From positions 2,170,001 to 2,234,000 of the forward strand of contig NZ_CP117849.1 of NCBI RefSeq assembly GCF_026151165.2: a DNA stretch of 64,000 nucleotides, written 5' to 3'. The stretch's first letter is position 1; every line of letters begins with the position of its first letter. The notes below the pieces were generated by a model. It ran no database searches and was not told the origin of the DNA. It was given only the letters and a program-made list of their open reading frames with translations. The position numbers were made by a program, and so were the translations under genes. Source of the DNA: Cryobacterium sp. SO2. GTDB lineage: Bacteria; Actinomycetota; Actinomycetes; Actinomycetales; Microbacteriaceae. Positions 17,338 to 28,375 of this stretch are shown here, in pieces.

Positions 17338-19529
17338 CCGACAACTCCTCCCCCACCAACGGCACCGACTACTCCACGATCGATTTCTCCCCACTCGTCG
17401 AGCTCTTCGGCGACGAGGTCGTCACGCATTCGCTGGTCAAGGATGTCCCGCTCTCCGGCGGTCGCACGCTTGCGCTGCTGACGCTCGACAATGGGCGCGA
17501 CCACACCAGGCCCAACACCCTGGGCCCGGTCACCCTGTTGGAGCTCAGCACCGCTCTCGACACCCTCGCCGGCCGCGCCTCCCGCGGAGAGATCCACGGC
17601 GTCGCCGTGACCGGGAAGCCGTTCATCTTGGCCGCCGGCGCCGACCTCAGCAAGGTCAGTGAGATCCCGTCCCGCGACGTGGGCAAACTGCTCGCTCAGC
17701 TCGGCCACCACGCCCTCGGCAAGCTGGGCACCCTCGGCGTCCCGTCGTTCGTGTTCATCAACGGCCTGGCCCTGGGCGGTGGCCTCGAGATCGCCCTCAA
17801 CGCCGACTACCGCACGGTGGACGCGACGGTACCCGCGATCGCGCTGCCGGAAGTCTTCCTCGGCCTGATCCCAGGCTGGGGCGGCTCCTACCTGCTCCCC
17901 AACCTGGTGGGCATCGAGAACGCTCTCACGGTGGTCATCGAGAACCCGCTCAAGAACAACCGCACGCTCTCGGGCCCCGCCGCGCTCGAGCTCGGCATCG
18001 CCGACGTGATGTTCCAGTCGGTGACTTTCCTCGAGGACTCGATCCGCTGGGCCGACGGCGTTCTCGCCGGAACGACCACCGTGAGCCGGCCGCACGCCCC
18101 GGGCAAGATCGAACGCCTGGTCAAGTGGGACGCCGCCGTGGGAATCGCGCGCAAGATGCTGCAGTCCCGCATCGGGTCCGTCGCGGCCTCCCCGTACGCC
18201 GCGCTGGACCTGATCAAGGCCGCCAAGAGCGGAACCCGGGCAGAGGCATTCGCCCGGGAGGACGACGCGCTCGCCGACCTCATCTCCGGCGACCAGCTGC
18301 CCGCGAGCATCTACGCGTTCAACCTGGTGCAGAAGCGCGCCAAGCGGCCAGCCGGGGCCCCCGACAAGGCGCTGGCCCGGCCCATCGGCAAGGTCGGGGT
18401 GATCGGCGCCGGCCTCATGGCCAGCCAGTTCGCTCTCCTGTTCGTGCGACGCCTGAAGGTGCCGGTGGTGATCACCGACCTCGACCAGGCCAGGGTCGAC
18501 AAGGGCGTCGCGTACATCCACGGCGAGATCAAGACCCTGCAGGACAAGGGCCGGATCAGCTCGGACGAAGCCAACCGGCTGCGCGCCCTGGTGACCGGGA
18601 CCACCGACAAGGCCGACTTCGCCGACGCCGACTGGGTGATCGAGGCGGTCTTCGAGGAACTCGGGGTGAAACAGGATGTCTTCGCCGAGATCGAGAAGCA
18701 CATCTCCCCCACCGCCATCCTCGCCACCAACACCTCGTCCCTCTCCGTGGAGCAGATCGGCGCGAAGTTGGCCCACCCCGAGCGGCTGGTCGGCTTCCAC
18801 TTCTTCAACCCGGTGGCCGTGATGCCGCTGATCGAGGTCGTGAACACCCCGGCGACCGACGAGACCACCCTCTCCACGGCCATGGTGATCGCGGCCAAGC
18901 TGCGGAAGAACGCCGTCATCACCCGCGACACCCCGGGCTTCGTGGTCAACCGGGTGCTGGCCAAACTGCTCGGCGAGGCTATGCACGCCGTGGACACCGG
19001 CACGCCCTTCGAGGTCGTCAATGGATCCCTGGCACCGTTCGGGTTGCCCATGTCGCCGTTCGAACTGCTCGAGCTGGTCGGCCTCAAGGTGGGCGCGCAC
19101 GTGTTGGACACCCACCACGCGGCCTTCCCCGACCGGTTCTTCGAGAGCGCGAACCTGCACCGACTCGCGGAGCACGGCACCATCCTCGAACGCAACGCCA
19201 AGGGCCGGGTCACCGGGTTCGACAAGGGCGCGCTCAAGATCGTGGAGGGAGGCACCACTCCGATGACCGCTGAGCAGATCCAGCGCCGGGTCGAGGACGG
19301 CCTCGCCGACGAGATCAAGCGGATGCTCGACGACGACGTTGTGCACGCGCCGGAGGACATCGACCTGTGCATGATCCTCGGCGCGGGATGGCCGTTCCAG
19401 ATGGGCGGGGTCACCCCGTACCTCGACAGGGTCGGCGCCAGCGAGCGGGTCTTCGGCGGCAGCTTCCACACCCCGATGATCCGCGGCGTCGGCGCAGCGC
19501 TGCCCGCCGGCACCAGCGTCCTCGACTAG
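17334..19529 (+). CDS. fadB: Multifunctional 3-hydroxyacyl-CoA dehydrogenase / enoyl-CoA hydratase
   Basis: A 731-residue beta-oxidation enzyme. The enoyl-CoA hydratase domain (about 40-230) has AAGADLSKV and GLALGGGLEIALNADYR (oxyanion hole) and LPEVFLGLIPGWGG with the catalytic Glu. The NAD-binding hydroxyacyl-CoA dehydrogenase domain begins near 350 with KVGVIGAGLMASQFA and includes GFHFFNPVAVMPLIEVV with the catalytic His; two 3HCDH C-terminal units follow. In the glycine motif the usual GxGxxG has Ala in the third position, as in many actinobacterial homologues. Start ATG overlaps the thiolase stop (ATGA). It forms the trifunctional complex partner of fadA. Confidence 0.93.
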   Translation: MTDNSSPTNGTDYSTIDFSPLVELFGDEVVTHSLVKDVPLSGGRTLALLTLDNGRDHTRPNTLGPVTLLELSTALDTLAGRASRGEIHGVAVTGKPFILAAGADLSKVSEIPSRDVGKLLAQLGHHALGKLGTLGVPSFVFINGLALGGGLEIALNADYRTVDATVPAIALPEVFLGLIPGWGGSYLLPNLVGIENALTVVIENPLKNNRTLSGPAALELGIADVMFQSVTFLEDSIRWADGVLAGTTTVSRPHAPGKIERLVKWDAAVGIARKMLQSRIGSVAASPYAALDLIKAAKSGTRAEAFAREDDALADLISGDQLPASIYAFNLVQKRAKRPAGAPDKALARPIGKVGVIGAGLMASQFALLFVRRLKVPVVITDLDQARVDKGVAYIHGEIKTLQDKGRISSDEANRLRALVTGTTDKADFADADWVIEAVFEELGVKQDVFAEIEKHISPTAILATNTSSLSVEQIGAKLAHPERLVGFHFFNPVAVMPLIEVVNTPATDETTLSTAMVIAAKLRKNAVITRDTPGFVVNRVLAKLLGEAMHAVDTGTPFEVVNGSLAPFGLPMSPFELLELVGLKVGAHVLDTHHAAFPDRFFESANLHRLAEHGTILERNAKGRVTGFDKGALKIVEGGTTPMTAEQIQRRVEDGLADEIKRMLDDDVVHAPEDIDLCMILGAGWPFQMGGVTPYLDRVGASERVFGGSFHTPMIRGVGAALPAGTSVLD

Positions 19530-19558
19530 CGCCCTCTCCCCCGCGCAATCCGCGCGCC

Positions 19559-19627
19559 AGCTGTTCCCGTTGCGGACAAATGTGGCCGGCACACCGGCCA
19601 CATTTGTCCGATTCGGCACCAGTTGCG
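19559..19627. repeat. 69-bp hairpin element, copy 1
   Basis: Centred on CGGACAAATGTGGCCGG (19573-19589), which pairs perfectly with 19594-19610 around a CACA loop. It lies between the convergent fadB and aldo/keto reductase genes. A second copy, identical at 62 of 69 positions, is at 21051-21119. It can act as a bidirectional terminator and looks like a dispersed palindromic (REP-like) element. Confidence 0.85.
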
Positions 19628-19642
19628 GCGGTGCCGGTGCGG

Positions 19643-20623
19643 CTACCGGTTGAGGGGGGTCATGTCGGCGTAGCGGTCGCCGGCGGGAGCGCCGATGGCG
19701 TCGAGGGTGGCGAGCTGGGCGGCGCTGAGGACCAATGCATCCGCCGCCACGTTCTCGTCGAGCCGGGCGACCCGCTTGGTCCCGGGGATCGGGGCGATGT
19801 CCTCACCCTGCGCGAGCAGCCAGGCCAGTGCCACCTGGGCCGGTGTCGCGTCCAGTTCCGCCGCCACGGTGTCGACCTGCTCGACGATGCGGATGTTCGC
19901 GGCGAGGTTGTCACCGGCGAAGCGGGGATTGTCGCGGCGGAAGTCGCCCGCGTCCAGCTGATCGACCGAGCGGATGGTTCCGGTCAGGAATCCACGGCCC
20001 AGCGGCGAGTACGGCACGAAGCCGATCCCGAGCTCGCGCACGAGCGGCAGCAGTTCGAGCTCGGGGTCGCGGCTCCACAGCGAGTACTCGGTCTGCAGCG
20101 CGGTGACGGGGTGAACCGACTGTGCGCGCCTGATGGTGTCAGGCGCGGCCTCCGACAGGCCGTAGTGGCCGATCAGGCCCTCGGTGATGAGGTCGGCGAG
20201 GGCGCCGACCGTGTCTTCGACTGGCACGCCCGGATCCATCCGGTGCTGGTAGTACAGGTCGATGTGATCGGTGCCGAGCCGGGCCAGTGAGCCCTGCACG
20301 GAAAACCGCACGTTCTCCGGGCTGCCGTCGAGTCCCCTGGTTCCGTCGGTGCGGTGCAGGATCGTGCCGAACTTCGTCGCGATCACGACGTCGTCCCGGC
20401 GACCGGCCAGAGCCCGGCCGAGGAGTTCCTCGTTGAGGTACGGTCCGTAGATCTCGGCCGTGTCGAAAAGGGTCACCCCGAGATCGATGGCGCGGTGGAT
20501 GGTGCGGATCGACTCGGCGTCGTCCGTGCCGGCGCCGGAGTAGAACGCCGACATTCCCATGCAGCCGAGGCCGAGCCGACCGACCTCGAGTGGACTGGTG
20601 GTGCCCAGGGTGATGCGCTTCAT
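19643..20623 (-). CDS. Aldo/keto reductase
   Basis: A 326-residue NADPH-dependent TIM-barrel oxidoreductase of the AKR superfamily (YhdN/IolS-type). Seen: LGCMGMSAFYSG, the catalytic Asp/Tyr segment LFDTAEIYGPYLNEELLGRA, FGTILH with the active Lys in ATKFG, HIDLYYQHRMDPGVP with the active His, and the cofactor-binding PIPGTKRVARLDEN near the C-terminus. It reduces reactive aldehydes or quinones; substrate unknown. The ATG overlaps the MerR stop (ATGA), so it is the second gene of a MerR-controlled operon. Confidence 0.92.
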   Translation of the reverse strand: MKRITLGTTSPLEVGRLGLGCMGMSAFYSGAGTDDAESIRTIHRAIDLGVTLFDTAEIYGPYLNEELLGRALAGRRDDVVIATKFGTILHRTDGTRGLDGSPENVRFSVQGSLARLGTDHIDLYYQHRMDPGVPVEDTVGALADLITEGLIGHYGLSEAAPDTIRRAQSVHPVTALQTEYSLWSRDPELELLPLVRELGIGFVPYSPLGRGFLTGTIRSVDQLDAGDFRRDNPRFAGDNLAANIRIVEQVDTVAAELDATPAQVALAWLLAQGEDIAPIPGTKRVARLDENVAADALVLSAAQLATLDAIGAPAGDRYADMTPLNR

Positions 20624-21003
20624 GCGGATGGGGTCCTTTCGGAATAGAGGGAGATCTTGTGGTCGATGGCGGCGAGGCTCGCCTGCATCTCGGCGAGCTG
20701 GGCCGCGACGGTAATGCGGTGCCGTTGCAGAAGTTCCAGACGGTCGGCCCTGGTGTCGTCGCCGCGCCGCGCGAGGTCGGCGTACTCCTTCACCTTTTTG
20801 ATCGGCAACGAGGTGCTGCGCAGTTTGGTCAGGAAGATGATCCAGGTCACGTCCTGCGCCCTGTACGCGCGGTGGCTGGACGACGCCCGCTGGATGGGGG
20901 CGAGCATGAGCCCCGCCCGTTCGTAGTACCGCAGCGTGTGGACCGTGAGTCCGGTGCGCTCGGCGACCTCCGAGATGGCGAGCTCTTCATCGTGTGGGGT
21001 CAT
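20620..21003 (-). CDS. MerR family transcriptional regulator
   Basis: A 127-residue MerR-type activator/repressor: N-terminal winged HTH (AISEVAERTGLTVHTLRYYE, about residues 9-28; then RAYRAQDVTWIIFLTKLRS) and a long coiled-coil dimerisation helix (about 80-120). No metal-binding cysteines are seen, so it senses something other than a thiol metal, probably a drug, aldehyde or redox signal. The gene has no Shine-Dalgarno sequence; TAGGGT lies 6 nt before the ATG and a MerR-type operator sits in the promoter spacer (21016-21034), so it is likely leaderless and autoregulated together with the reductase. Confidence 0.92.
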   Translation of the reverse strand: MTPHDEELAISEVAERTGLTVHTLRYYERAGLMLAPIQRASSSHRAYRAQDVTWIIFLTKLRSTSLPIKKVKEYADLARRGDDTRADRLELLQRHRITVAAQLAEMQASLAAIDHKISLYSERTPSA

Positions 21004-21009
21004 GCAGCA

Positions 21010-21040
21010 ACCCTAGAACTTAGAGCGCGCTCGAAGTCAA
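21010..21040 (-). promoter_or_regulatory. MerR-type promoter with 19-bp spacer and operator dyad
   Basis: Minus strand: -35 TTGACT (21040-21035), a 19-bp spacer, -10 TAGGGT (21015-21010), then 6 nt and ATG. The spacer region holds a 20-bp near-perfect palindrome at 21018-21037, read on the plus strand as ACTTAGAGCG-CGCTCGAAGT (9 of 10 positions pair). Long spacers containing the operator are the hallmark of MerR-controlled promoters. Confidence 0.75.
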
Positions 21041-21050
21041 GTCGTCGCGC

Positions 21051-21119
21051 AACTGTTCCCGTTCCGGACAAATGTGGCTGGCACACCGGCCACATTTGTC
21101 CGTTTCGGGAACAGTTGTG
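21051..21119. repeat. 69-bp hairpin element, copy 2
   Basis: Same element as at 19559-19627. Inner stem CGGACAAATGTGGC (21065-21078) pairs with 21089-21102; an outer stem AACTGTTCCCG (21051-21061) pairs with 21106-21116. It lies just past the dxs stop and upstream of the MerR promoter. Confidence 0.88.
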
Positions 21120-21137
21120 CGCGCGGGTGGGGTGCGG

Positions 21138-23099
21138 CTAGTCGCGCGGAGCGCGCTGCAGGGGAACCGTGCCGGTGTCGGACCGGTCGGCGTCCGCGGG
21201 CAGGGCACGCGCGTGCGGCAGCTTGCTGCCGAGCACCATCGCCACGACGTCGCGAGCGATGTGCTGCGGGGTCAGGCCCACCCGTTCAAGGATCTCGGCA
21301 CGGGTGCCGTGGTCGAGGAACTCGTCCGGCAGGCCGAGCTCGGTGACGGCGGTGTCGACGCCGGCTTCGCGCAGGTCCTGGCGGATCCGGGTGCCGATGC
21401 CGCCGACCCTGATGCCGTCTTCGATGCTCACAACGATGCGATGCTGGGCGGCGAGCTCGATGATGCTCTGCGGCACGGGGACCACCCAACGCGGGTCGAC
21501 GACGGTGGCGCCGATGCCCTGGGCGGCGAGCCGCTCAGCGACGTCGAGTCCCATGCCCGCCATCGGGCCGACGGTGACGATGAGCACATCCTGCTGCGAG
21601 CTGCGCAGCAGCACGTCGACGCCGTCGTCCAGGCGCTCCAGGGCGTCGAACTCGACGCCGGTCGAGCCCTTGGGGAAGCGCAGCACGGTGGGGCCGTCAT
21701 CGACGAGGACGGCCTCGCCGAGCTCCTCACGCAGGCGGGTGGAGTCACGCGGCGCGGCGAGCCTGATGTGCGGGATCACCTGCAGGATGGCCAGGTCCCA
21801 CATGCCGTGGTGGCTGGGGCCGTCCGGCCCGGTCACCCCGGCCCGGTCGAGCACGAAGGTGACGCCGGCGCGGTGCAGGGCAACATCCATCAGCACCTGG
21901 TCGAAGGCGCGGTTGATGAAAGTGGCGTAGAGGGCCACAACGGGGTGCAGGCCGCCGAAGGCGAGGCCGGCGGCACTGGTCACGGCGTGCTGCTCGGCGA
22001 TACCCACATCGTGCACGCGCTCCGGAAAACGTTCGGCCATCTTGTGCAGGCCGGTGGGCCGCAGCATGGCGGCCGTGATGGCGACGAGCTTGGGGTTCGC
22101 GGTGGCCAGGTTCAACAGCTCGTCGGCGAACACCGAGGTCCAGGACGGAGCTCCGGCCGATTCGGTCGGCTCCCCGGTCTCGGGGTCGATGACACCGACG
22201 GCGTGGAACTGATCGGCGACGTCCTGCACGGCCGGGTCGTAGCCCTTGCCCTTCTGGGTGATGGTGTGCACGATCACCGGCGCCCCGTAGGCCTTGGCCT
22301 GCGTGAGGGCCTCGAGCATGGCCTCCATGTCGTGTCCGTCGACCGGGCCGATGTACTTGATGTCGAGGTTGGAGTAGAGCGCCTCGTTGTTGGAGAACCG
22401 GCTGAGGAAGCCGTGCAGCCCGCCGCGGACCCCGCGGAAGATGGCCCGGGCCGGCGCGCCCATGTGGTCGAACGCCTGACGGCTGGTGATGTACGCGGCC
22501 TTGTAGCCGGCGCGCAGCCGCACCGTGTTGAGGAACCGGGCCATCCCGCCGATGGTGGGCGCGTAGGAGCGACCGTTGTCGTTGATGACGATGATCAGGC
22601 GGCGGTTGTTGTCGTCGCTGATGTTGTTGAGCGCTTCCCAGGTCATGCCGCCGGTGAGCGACCCGTCGCCGACGACGGCGATGACGTGCCTGTCGCTCTG
22701 ACCGGTCATCTCGAACGCGCGGGAGATACCGTCTGCCCAGGACAGCGAGCTGGAGGCGTGCGAGCTTTCGACGATGTCATGCTCGGACTCGCGGCGCTGC
22801 GGGTAACCGGCCAGGCCGCCGGTCTGCCGCAGCCGACTGAAGTCCTGCCGACCGGTGAGCATCTTGTGCACGTAGGACTGGTGCCCGGTGTCGAACACGA
22901 TGGCGTCACGCGGGGAGTCGAAGAGCCGGTGGATGGCGATGGTCATCTCGACCACGCCGAGGTTGGGGCCCAGGTGTCCGCCGGTCTTCGAGATTTCCGC
23001 CACCAGGAAGGCGCGAACCTCTGCGGCGAGCTCAACGAGCTGCTCCTTCGTGAGACCGTCGAGGTCCCGGGGACCGTGGATCGTCTCCAGAAGGGTCAT
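21138..23099 (-). CDS. dxs: 1-deoxy-D-xylulose-5-phosphate synthase
   Basis: A 653-residue TPP enzyme that condenses pyruvate and glyceraldehyde 3-phosphate, first step of the MEP isoprenoid pathway. Seen: GHLGPNLGVVEMTIAIH and DTGHQSYVHKMLTGR near the N-terminus, TPP-binding GDGSLTGGMTWEALNN (about 150), the catalytic Glu in GIAEQHAVTSAAGLA, and a transketolase C-terminal domain. The ATG at 23099 is preferred: AAAGGTAG lies at suitable distance, whereas it is too close to the in-frame GTG at 23105. Confidence 0.96.
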   Translation of the reverse strand: MTLLETIHGPRDLDGLTKEQLVELAAEVRAFLVAEISKTGGHLGPNLGVVEMTIAIHRLFDSPRDAIVFDTGHQSYVHKMLTGRQDFSRLRQTGGLAGYPQRRESEHDIVESSHASSSLSWADGISRAFEMTGQSDRHVIAVVGDGSLTGGMTWEALNNISDDNNRRLIIVINDNGRSYAPTIGGMARFLNTVRLRAGYKAAYITSRQAFDHMGAPARAIFRGVRGGLHGFLSRFSNNEALYSNLDIKYIGPVDGHDMEAMLEALTQAKAYGAPVIVHTITQKGKGYDPAVQDVADQFHAVGVIDPETGEPTESAGAPSWTSVFADELLNLATANPKLVAITAAMLRPTGLHKMAERFPERVHDVGIAEQHAVTSAAGLAFGGLHPVVALYATFINRAFDQVLMDVALHRAGVTFVLDRAGVTGPDGPSHHGMWDLAILQVIPHIRLAAPRDSTRLREELGEAVLVDDGPTVLRFPKGSTGVEFDALERLDDGVDVLLRSSQQDVLIVTVGPMAGMGLDVAERLAAQGIGATVVDPRWVVPVPQSIIELAAQHRIVVSIEDGIRVGGIGTRIRQDLREAGVDTAVTELGLPDEFLDHGTRAEILERVGLTPQHIARDVVAMVLGSKLPHARALPADADRSDTGTVPLQRAPRD

Positions 23100-23214
23100 G
23101 GGCACTACCTTTCACGTTTGCTACAACGAACGGCTCGCGCTGACGCAGAACTGGCGCGCAGTTCGGATTCCCCGAGTCTACGCGCCAGCCTGCGGCATTC
23201 CTGCGAGTTAGCGG

Positions 23215-26034
<2,820 letters not shown>

Positions 26035-26114
26035 GATGCCCTCTCCTTCGTGGAAACCGACGGAATACCGTCCGCAATCCTCAATCCTGACCAAGGGACG
26101 CCAGCTTTAGCCAG

Positions 26115-26133
26115 CAAGGGTAGCCTTACCAAA
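26115..26133. promoter_or_regulatory. DtxR/IdeR iron-box-like site upstream of acnA
   Basis: CAAGGGTAGCCTTACCAAA matches 16 of 19 positions of the actinobacterial iron box TWAGGTWAGSCTWACCTWA. It lies 81 bp upstream of the acnA start. Binding by DtxR/IdeR is inferred. Confidence 0.5.
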
Positions 26134-26134
26134 C

Positions 26135-26152
26135 TATCTTGACGTCAAGATA
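26135..26152. promoter_or_regulatory. Perfect 18-bp palindrome upstream of acnA
   Basis: TATCTTGACGTCAAGATA is its own reverse complement over all 18 bases and starts 2 bp after the iron-box-like site. It contains a -35-like TTGACG on both strands. The form suits a dimeric MarR- or TetR-type repressor; the protein is not identified. Confidence 0.7.
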
Positions 26153-26216
26153 ACTATACCATCGATGCCCGGGTTGGGTCCCTGACGCGGCACGTCCCCG
26201 CCGGACGTTCTGGCGG

Positions 26217-26990
26217 TTACTGGCCGGAGGTCGTCCGTGGTTCCTGGGCGGCCGTGGCGGCGTAGACGGAGCGCACCATCAGCCAGGAGAGCACGAGGAG
26301 CGGTGCGTAGAGCGGGATGCCCATGAGCAGCTTGGTCGCGCCCAGCCACTCGACGTTGCCGGCGTAGTAGAGCGGGAGCTGCACGGCCAGACGCAGGATG
26401 AACAGTCCGGCCCACATGAAGGTGAGGATCGTCAGAACCCGGCGCTTGGACGGGTCGGACCGCCAGGCGAGTTGCTCCCCCATCAGGAAGCCGACCGCCA
26501 CACCGATCAGCGGCCAGCCGACGAGGGCCGACACCAGCAGGACAGCCCCGTAGGCGCCGTTGGTCCAGAAACCCGGCAGGTAGAAGTCTTCTGCGCGGCC
26601 GGTGAACAGTGCCAGGACCGCGCTGATGCCGATGCCGACGAGTCCCCCAACGGCCTGGGTGACGGTCTGCTTCCTGGCCAGCCGGAGCACGAAGAACACC
26701 AGGCCGATGAGGACCGGCGCGATGAGGGACGGGATCAGGTCGCGGGTGAAGGTGTAGGTGACGAGGAACACCAGCCCGGGCAGCACGGCTTCGACCAGCC
26801 CGCGCACACCGCCCATGGCCGCGATCAGGGCGTGACCGCTGATCGGCTCACCGTCGGCGGCCGGGCTGAACCCGGCACGGCGCGCCGCGGCCGCCATGCC
26901 GTCGGCGAGGGTGCCGGACACCGTGGCCGGTTCGGGCCGATCTGCGGGAGTGTGCGGGTCGGGCTCGGCTGCTGAAGGGGAATCCGTCAT
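26217..26990 (-). CDS. DUF3159 membrane protein
   Basis: A 257-residue protein with an acidic N-terminal tail followed by about five or six membrane helices (LPGLVFLVTYTFTRDLIPSL; VGLVGIGISAVLALFTGRAE; AVLLVSALVGWPLIGVAVGF). It matches DUF3159, a conserved actinobacterial family always near dut and DUF3710 genes; no function is known. The frame is open for 91 codons further upstream inside the DUF3710 gene, but the ATG at 26990 marks where the family resemblance begins. Confidence 0.85.
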   Translation of the reverse strand: MTDSPSAAEPDPHTPADRPEPATVSGTLADGMAAAARRAGFSPAADGEPISGHALIAAMGGVRGLVEAVLPGLVFLVTYTFTRDLIPSLIAPVLIGLVFFVLRLARKQTVTQAVGGLVGIGISAVLALFTGRAEDFYLPGFWTNGAYGAVLLVSALVGWPLIGVAVGFLMGEQLAWRSDPSKRRVLTILTFMWAGLFILRLAVQLPLYYAGNVEWLGATKLLMGIPLYAPLLVLSWLMVRSVYAATAAQEPRTTSGQ

Positions 26991-27012
26991 CGGAGAACTT
27001 TCGGTGAAGCGG

Positions 27013-27822
27013 TCAGGCGCCGGTCGGCTCGGGGTTTCCGGCGGGGGTGGCCGGCATCCGCAGCGGAATGAGGTCGCGGGGCGGCATCGGCGAGGCGCCG
27101 CGCACCACGACGATGCTGCGGAACAGGTCTTCGATCTGGGCGGCGGCCTCGGGGTCGATGGCCCCTTCGCCCGCGATGACGCCGCGCAGGAACCAGCGCG
27201 GCCCATCCACGCCGATGAAGCGCGCCAGCCGAGTGGTGCCGGTGGGGCCCTGTCCGGCCGCAACGGGGATCTCCGCGACGAGCTCGGGGCCGAACGGTCC
27301 TTCGCGCGGTGTCGTGGAGCCGCCCTGCTTGGCGATCTGGTCGGCGATCTGGGTGCGGATCTCGTGCCACAGGCCGCTGGAGCGCGGGGCAGCGAAGGGC
27401 TGCACCTGCAGCGTCGACCCGGCGTAGTCCAGGCCGATGGCGACGACGCGCTTGCTGCCTTCTTCGATCTCCAGGCGCAGGTGCAGGCCTTCCCGAGGGA
27501 GGATCTTCACGCCGCCGAGATCGACGTAAGGGCGAACCGGGTTCGCCTCCGATTCGTCGAGGGGGCCGTCGACCTCACGATCCTCCGGTGCGGACTTGGC
27601 GTTCGGGTCTTCGGTGGCCCCATCGGTCTCGGCCGGTGACGACTCGGCGAGGTCTGTCCCGGTGACGTCGTCGGCCTCGACGGGCGCGACGGCGTTCTTG
27701 CGCGCCTTCTTCTCGGCCTTCTCGGCCTTCCGGGCGGCCCTGATGTCGGCCTTGGTGTCGGCCGTGGTGTCGGCCGTGGTGTCGGTGCTCGAGCGCGTGT
27801 CTGGGTTCACGTTGTCACTCAC
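27013..27822 (-). CDS. DUF3710 protein
   Basis: A 269-residue protein. The first ~95 residues are charged and low in complexity (Lys/Ala then Glu/Asp-rich, with short TTADTTADTKAD repeats); the DUF3710 domain follows (VRPYVDLGGVKILPREGLHL; VQPFAAPRSSGLWHEIRTQI; FIGVDGPRWFLRGVIAGEGA). The family is conserved beside dut in actinobacteria and has no known activity. The GTG start overlaps the dut stop (GTGA), so the two are translationally coupled. Confidence 0.87.
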   Translation of the reverse strand: MSDNVNPDTRSSTDTTADTTADTKADIRAARKAEKAEKKARKNAVAPVEADDVTGTDLAESSPAETDGATEDPNAKSAPEDREVDGPLDESEANPVRPYVDLGGVKILPREGLHLRLEIEEGSKRVVAIGLDYAGSTLQVQPFAAPRSSGLWHEIRTQIADQIAKQGGSTTPREGPFGPELVAEIPVAAGQGPTGTTRLARFIGVDGPRWFLRGVIAGEGAIDPEAAAQIEDLFRSIVVVRGASPMPPRDLIPLRMPATPAGNPEPTGA

Positions 27823-28337
27823 AGGTTTTCTCCGCTCTGGTGGGCATCCGCCTGGTGCGAAGCCGTTTCGGTGTGTGGGGTGCCGTCTGCTGCCGCGACG
27901 CGCGGAGCGACGCCCGTCGAACCGAAGCCGCCGTCGCCGCGCTGGCTGCCGGGCAGGCGCTCGACGGGGACGAACAGGGCGCGTACAACGGGCGACACGA
28001 TCAGCTGGGCGATCCGGTCTCCCACCGCGACGGTGAACGGCGTCGTGCCGTCGGTGTTGAGCAGGCAGACCTTGATCTCGCCCCGGTAGCCGGCGTCGAC
28101 GGTGCCCGGCGAATTCACGACGGTGACGCCGTGCTTGGCCGCGAGCCCGCTGCGCGGGACCACGAACGCGGCGTAGCCGTCGGGCAGAGCGATCGACACT
28201 CCGGTGCCGATGAGGGCCCGCTCTCCGGGGGCCAGGATCAGCGCTTCCGCGGCGTGAAGGTCGGCACCGGCGTCGCCCGCGTGGGCGTATGTCGGGAGAA
28301 CGGACGCTGTAATCAGGACTTCGACGCTTTCAGACAC
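27819..28337 (-). CDS. dut: Deoxyuridine 5'-triphosphate nucleotidohydrolase (dUTPase)
   Basis: A 172-residue trimeric dUTPase that hydrolyses dUTP to dUMP and pyrophosphate, keeping uracil out of DNA. All five motifs are visible: AGDAGADL, PRSGLAAKHGV, NSPGTVDAGYRGEI, GDRIAQLIV and the C-terminal RGDGGFGSTG. Start is the GTG at 28337; there is no Shine-Dalgarno sequence, but TACCCT lies 6 nt upstream, the geometry of a leaderless gene. A short Ala/His-rich tail follows motif 5. Confidence 0.95.
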   Translation of the reverse strand: MSESVEVLITASVLPTYAHAGDAGADLHAAEALILAPGERALIGTGVSIALPDGYAAFVVPRSGLAAKHGVTVVNSPGTVDAGYRGEIKVCLLNTDGTTPFTVAVGDRIAQLIVSPVVRALFVPVERLPGSQRGDGGFGSTGVAPRVAAADGTPHTETASHQADAHQSGENL

Positions 28338-28343
28338 GTGTCG

Positions 28344-28349
28344 AGGGTA
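28344..28349 (-). promoter_or_regulatory. -10 element for leaderless dut
   Basis: TACCCT, then 6 nt, then the GTG start of dut on the minus strand; no ribosome binding site is present. Confidence 0.5.
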
Positions 28350-28375
28350 GTGCAGATATCTGATCGAATAGAGCC

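Noticed and set aside
17244..19619. 791-codon open frame antisense to fadB
   Set aside because: High-GC shadow frame: no domain similarity, composition (Gly/Arg/His/Asp) typical of the opposite strand of a real gene, and fadB on the other strand is certain.
23100..23214. Hairpin GAACTG-GCGCG-CAGTTC between acnA and dxs as terminator
   Set aside because: Only 6 bp and no T-run; too weak to claim.
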